Below are positions 62,984-64,000 of a stretch of DNA of 64,000 nt, in pieces. The first letter of the stretch is position 1. The number at the start of each line of letters is the position of its first letter. The notes beneath the pieces were generated by a model. That model was not told the origin of the DNA. It made no database searches and saw nothing but the letters and a program-made list of their open reading frames with translations. The position numbers were made by a program, and so were the translations under genes. Source of the stretch: an uncultured Bacteroidota bacterium (GTDB taxonomy: Bacteria; Bacteroidota; Bacteroidia; Chitinophagales; LD1); contig CALAYL010000056.1 in NCBI GenBank assembly GCA_937894725.1, positions 45,198 to 109,197 on the forward strand, given 5' to 3'.

Positions 62984-64000
62984 ATGTTAGCATTCCGAAC
63001 TATCGCTGTACTTTTTATTGGATTATTGATATCAAAAAATGTTTTTTGTCAAACCAATGAAAACATCCACCCTCGCTCATTTTTATACAACGATTTTTTA
63101 CTAAATGAAATTGCGACCATCGAGTTAGATGCACAACTAACTTCAGATACTTCTCAAAATTTAGTAAAAAATAGTTTACCCAAAGCTGGCTACTGCATAC
63201 CTGTAGATATTGATTTACGACTACAAGCCACGCAAAAAAATATGGATGGAAAAATAGTGTATTTCATTAAAATTAAATCACAAAATGCAAAAGGATTAGT
63301 GCCCTACTTCGATAAATTCTCGCTCTCCGAAGGGGCTACATTGCATATATATTCGGCAGATAAAAAAGAGATGAATGGCGCTTTTACCAGTACCAACAAA
63401 TCTGCAAATGGGTTTTACTGCACGGGTTTTATGCGTGCTAATGAAATCATTTTTGAATACTGTCCTAATCCAAACAGCAATGATCAACTTCATATCTACG
63501 AGCTAGGAATAGCTACTTCTTCCCTGCCTCAAAAACATGCTAGCAGAGAATTTGGTGATGCGGAGAGCTGCGAAGTAAACGTAAACTGTAGTGAAGGAAA
63601 TAAATACAATCTCGAAAAGCAAGCAGTGGTGCGTATATTAGTAAAAGCAGGTGGCGACTTCGGTTGGTGTACAGGCACACTAATCAACAACACGAATCAA
63701 GACTGCACACCTTATATACTCACAGCCGATCATTGTAGCATCAACGATGCAGGCAACTATGCGTCTATCAGTGATTTTTCGCAGTGGGTGTATTATTTTA
63801 ATTATCAATCAAGCAGTTGTGCCAATCCAAGTATCGAGGGCGTATTGGCGAATCAATTTATCACAGGATCTACTCGAATAGCATCAAGCAATGACAATGG
63901 TGGAGACACGGGCTCTGACTTTTTATTAGCAAAATTAAACATTTCGCCACCTGCCATTTATAACGTCTATTTCGCTGGTTGGAATCGGACTAATACATTG
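62984..64000 (+). CDS. Secreted lysyl-endopeptidase-like serine protease, N-terminal fragment (runs off the right edge)
   Basis: The first 339 residues are visible. They begin with a signal peptide (MLAFRTIAVLFIGLLISK to VFCQ), then a propeptide-like part and a trypsin-fold domain: VVRILVKAGGDFGWCTGTLI, the catalytic-His segment YILTADHCS, and GSDFLLAKLNISPPAIYNVY, which contains the expected catalytic Asp. The paired Cys pattern and FAGWNRT match lysyl endopeptidases (Achromobacter protease I type). The catalytic Ser lies beyond the window. A T9SS sorting domain would be expected further on, but is not visible. Confidence 0.82.
   Translation, partial: MLAFRTIAVLFIGLLISKNVFCQTNENIHPRSFLYNDFLLNEIATIELDAQLTSDTSQNLVKNSLPKAGYCIPVDIDLRLQATQKNMDGKIVYFIKIKSQNAKGLVPYFDKFSLSEGATLHIYSADKKEMNGAFTSTNKSANGFYCTGFMRANEIIFEYCPNPNSNDQLHIYELGIATSSLPQKHASREFGDAESCEVNVNCSEGNKYNLEKQAVVRILVKAGGDFGWCTGTLINNTNQDCTPYILTADHCSINDAGNYASISDFSQWVYYFNYQSSSCANPSIEGVLANQFITGSTRIASSNDNGGDTGSDFLLAKLNISPPAIYNVYFAGWNRTNTL

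Noticed and set aside
1..64000. CRISPR array, insertion sequence, prophage or integrative element
   Set aside because: No regularly spaced direct repeats, transposase, integrase or flanking repeats were seen.

Overview
The window is AT-rich DNA from a member of the Bacteroidota, probably an environmental, non-parasitic lineage near Chitinophagia, Saprospiria or Flavobacteriia; I cannot fix the class. The signs are many type IX secretion (T9SS) C-terminal sorting domains of both type A and type B, a PorP/SprF protein, PorE-like OmpA proteins with PD40 repeats, a TonB-dependent receptor with a carboxypeptidase-like N-domain, almost no Shine-Dalgarno sequences, and promoters of the Bacteroidota type (TTTG, about 18 bases, TAnnTTTG). 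The genes are densely packed, with many ATGA-type overlaps. I see no insertion sequence, prophage, CRISPR array, rRNA or integrase. This looks like ordinary core chromosome with some lineage-specific secreted proteins.

Layout. 1-1.6 kb: divergent thrS (cut by the window edge) and infC-rpmI-rplT. 1.6-3.6 kb: membrane cytochrome c and SCO, then lipA. 3.6-10.6 kb: small membrane proteins, an orphan histidine kinase, a T9SS-secreted protein and a TPR kinase/NarL-type regulator pair. 10.6-15.3 kb: the pheT, coiled-coil, zapA, rny operon. 15.4-18.6 kb: an envelope redox cluster (DUF6029, Omp28-like, TlpA-like). 18.6-21.4 kb: a fragment of the S10 ribosomal operon (rplD-rplW-rplB-rpsS-rplV) with its own promoter, folded leader and terminator. 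21.4-26 kb: another TPR kinase, a thioesterase, a MATE exporter and an FtsE-type ATPase. 25.9-28.3 kb: carbamoyltransferase, DUF5989, SxtJ. 28.4-31 kb: bioB-bioF-cobalamin adenosyltransferase. 31-34.6 kb: UbiA-like and SGNH proteins, a 42-residue membrane protein, tRNA-His, DUF4159 and rsmE. 34.6-40.5 kb: a T9SS surface-protein operon (type B adhesin, PorP/SprF, PorE-like OmpA). 40.6-49.5 kb: panB, dnaK, a small membrane protein, mtgA, an Hdr-like Fe-S pair, a phosphoribosyltransferase and a PIF1-like helicase. 49.5-53 kb: a second PorE-like protein, a DUF1571/LolA-like protein and an Mpo1-like protein. 53-56.8 kb: three tandem secreted proteins sharing one module. 57-64 kb: TonB receptor, bifunctional nuclease, AsmA-like protein and the start of a secreted lysyl-endopeptidase-like protease.

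How the parts fit. Much of the non-housekeeping content concerns the cell surface: T9SS cargo, its outer-membrane partners, periplasmic redox proteins and envelope maintenance. The most unusual points are the excised S10 operon segment with its structured leader, the tandem family of secreted proteins, the tRNA-His with two U-U mismatches beside a hairpin lying inside a tiny gene, and several start codons that directly abut -7 boxes. I found no clear new defence or mobile system. All calls rest on reading the sequence; no database search was possible.
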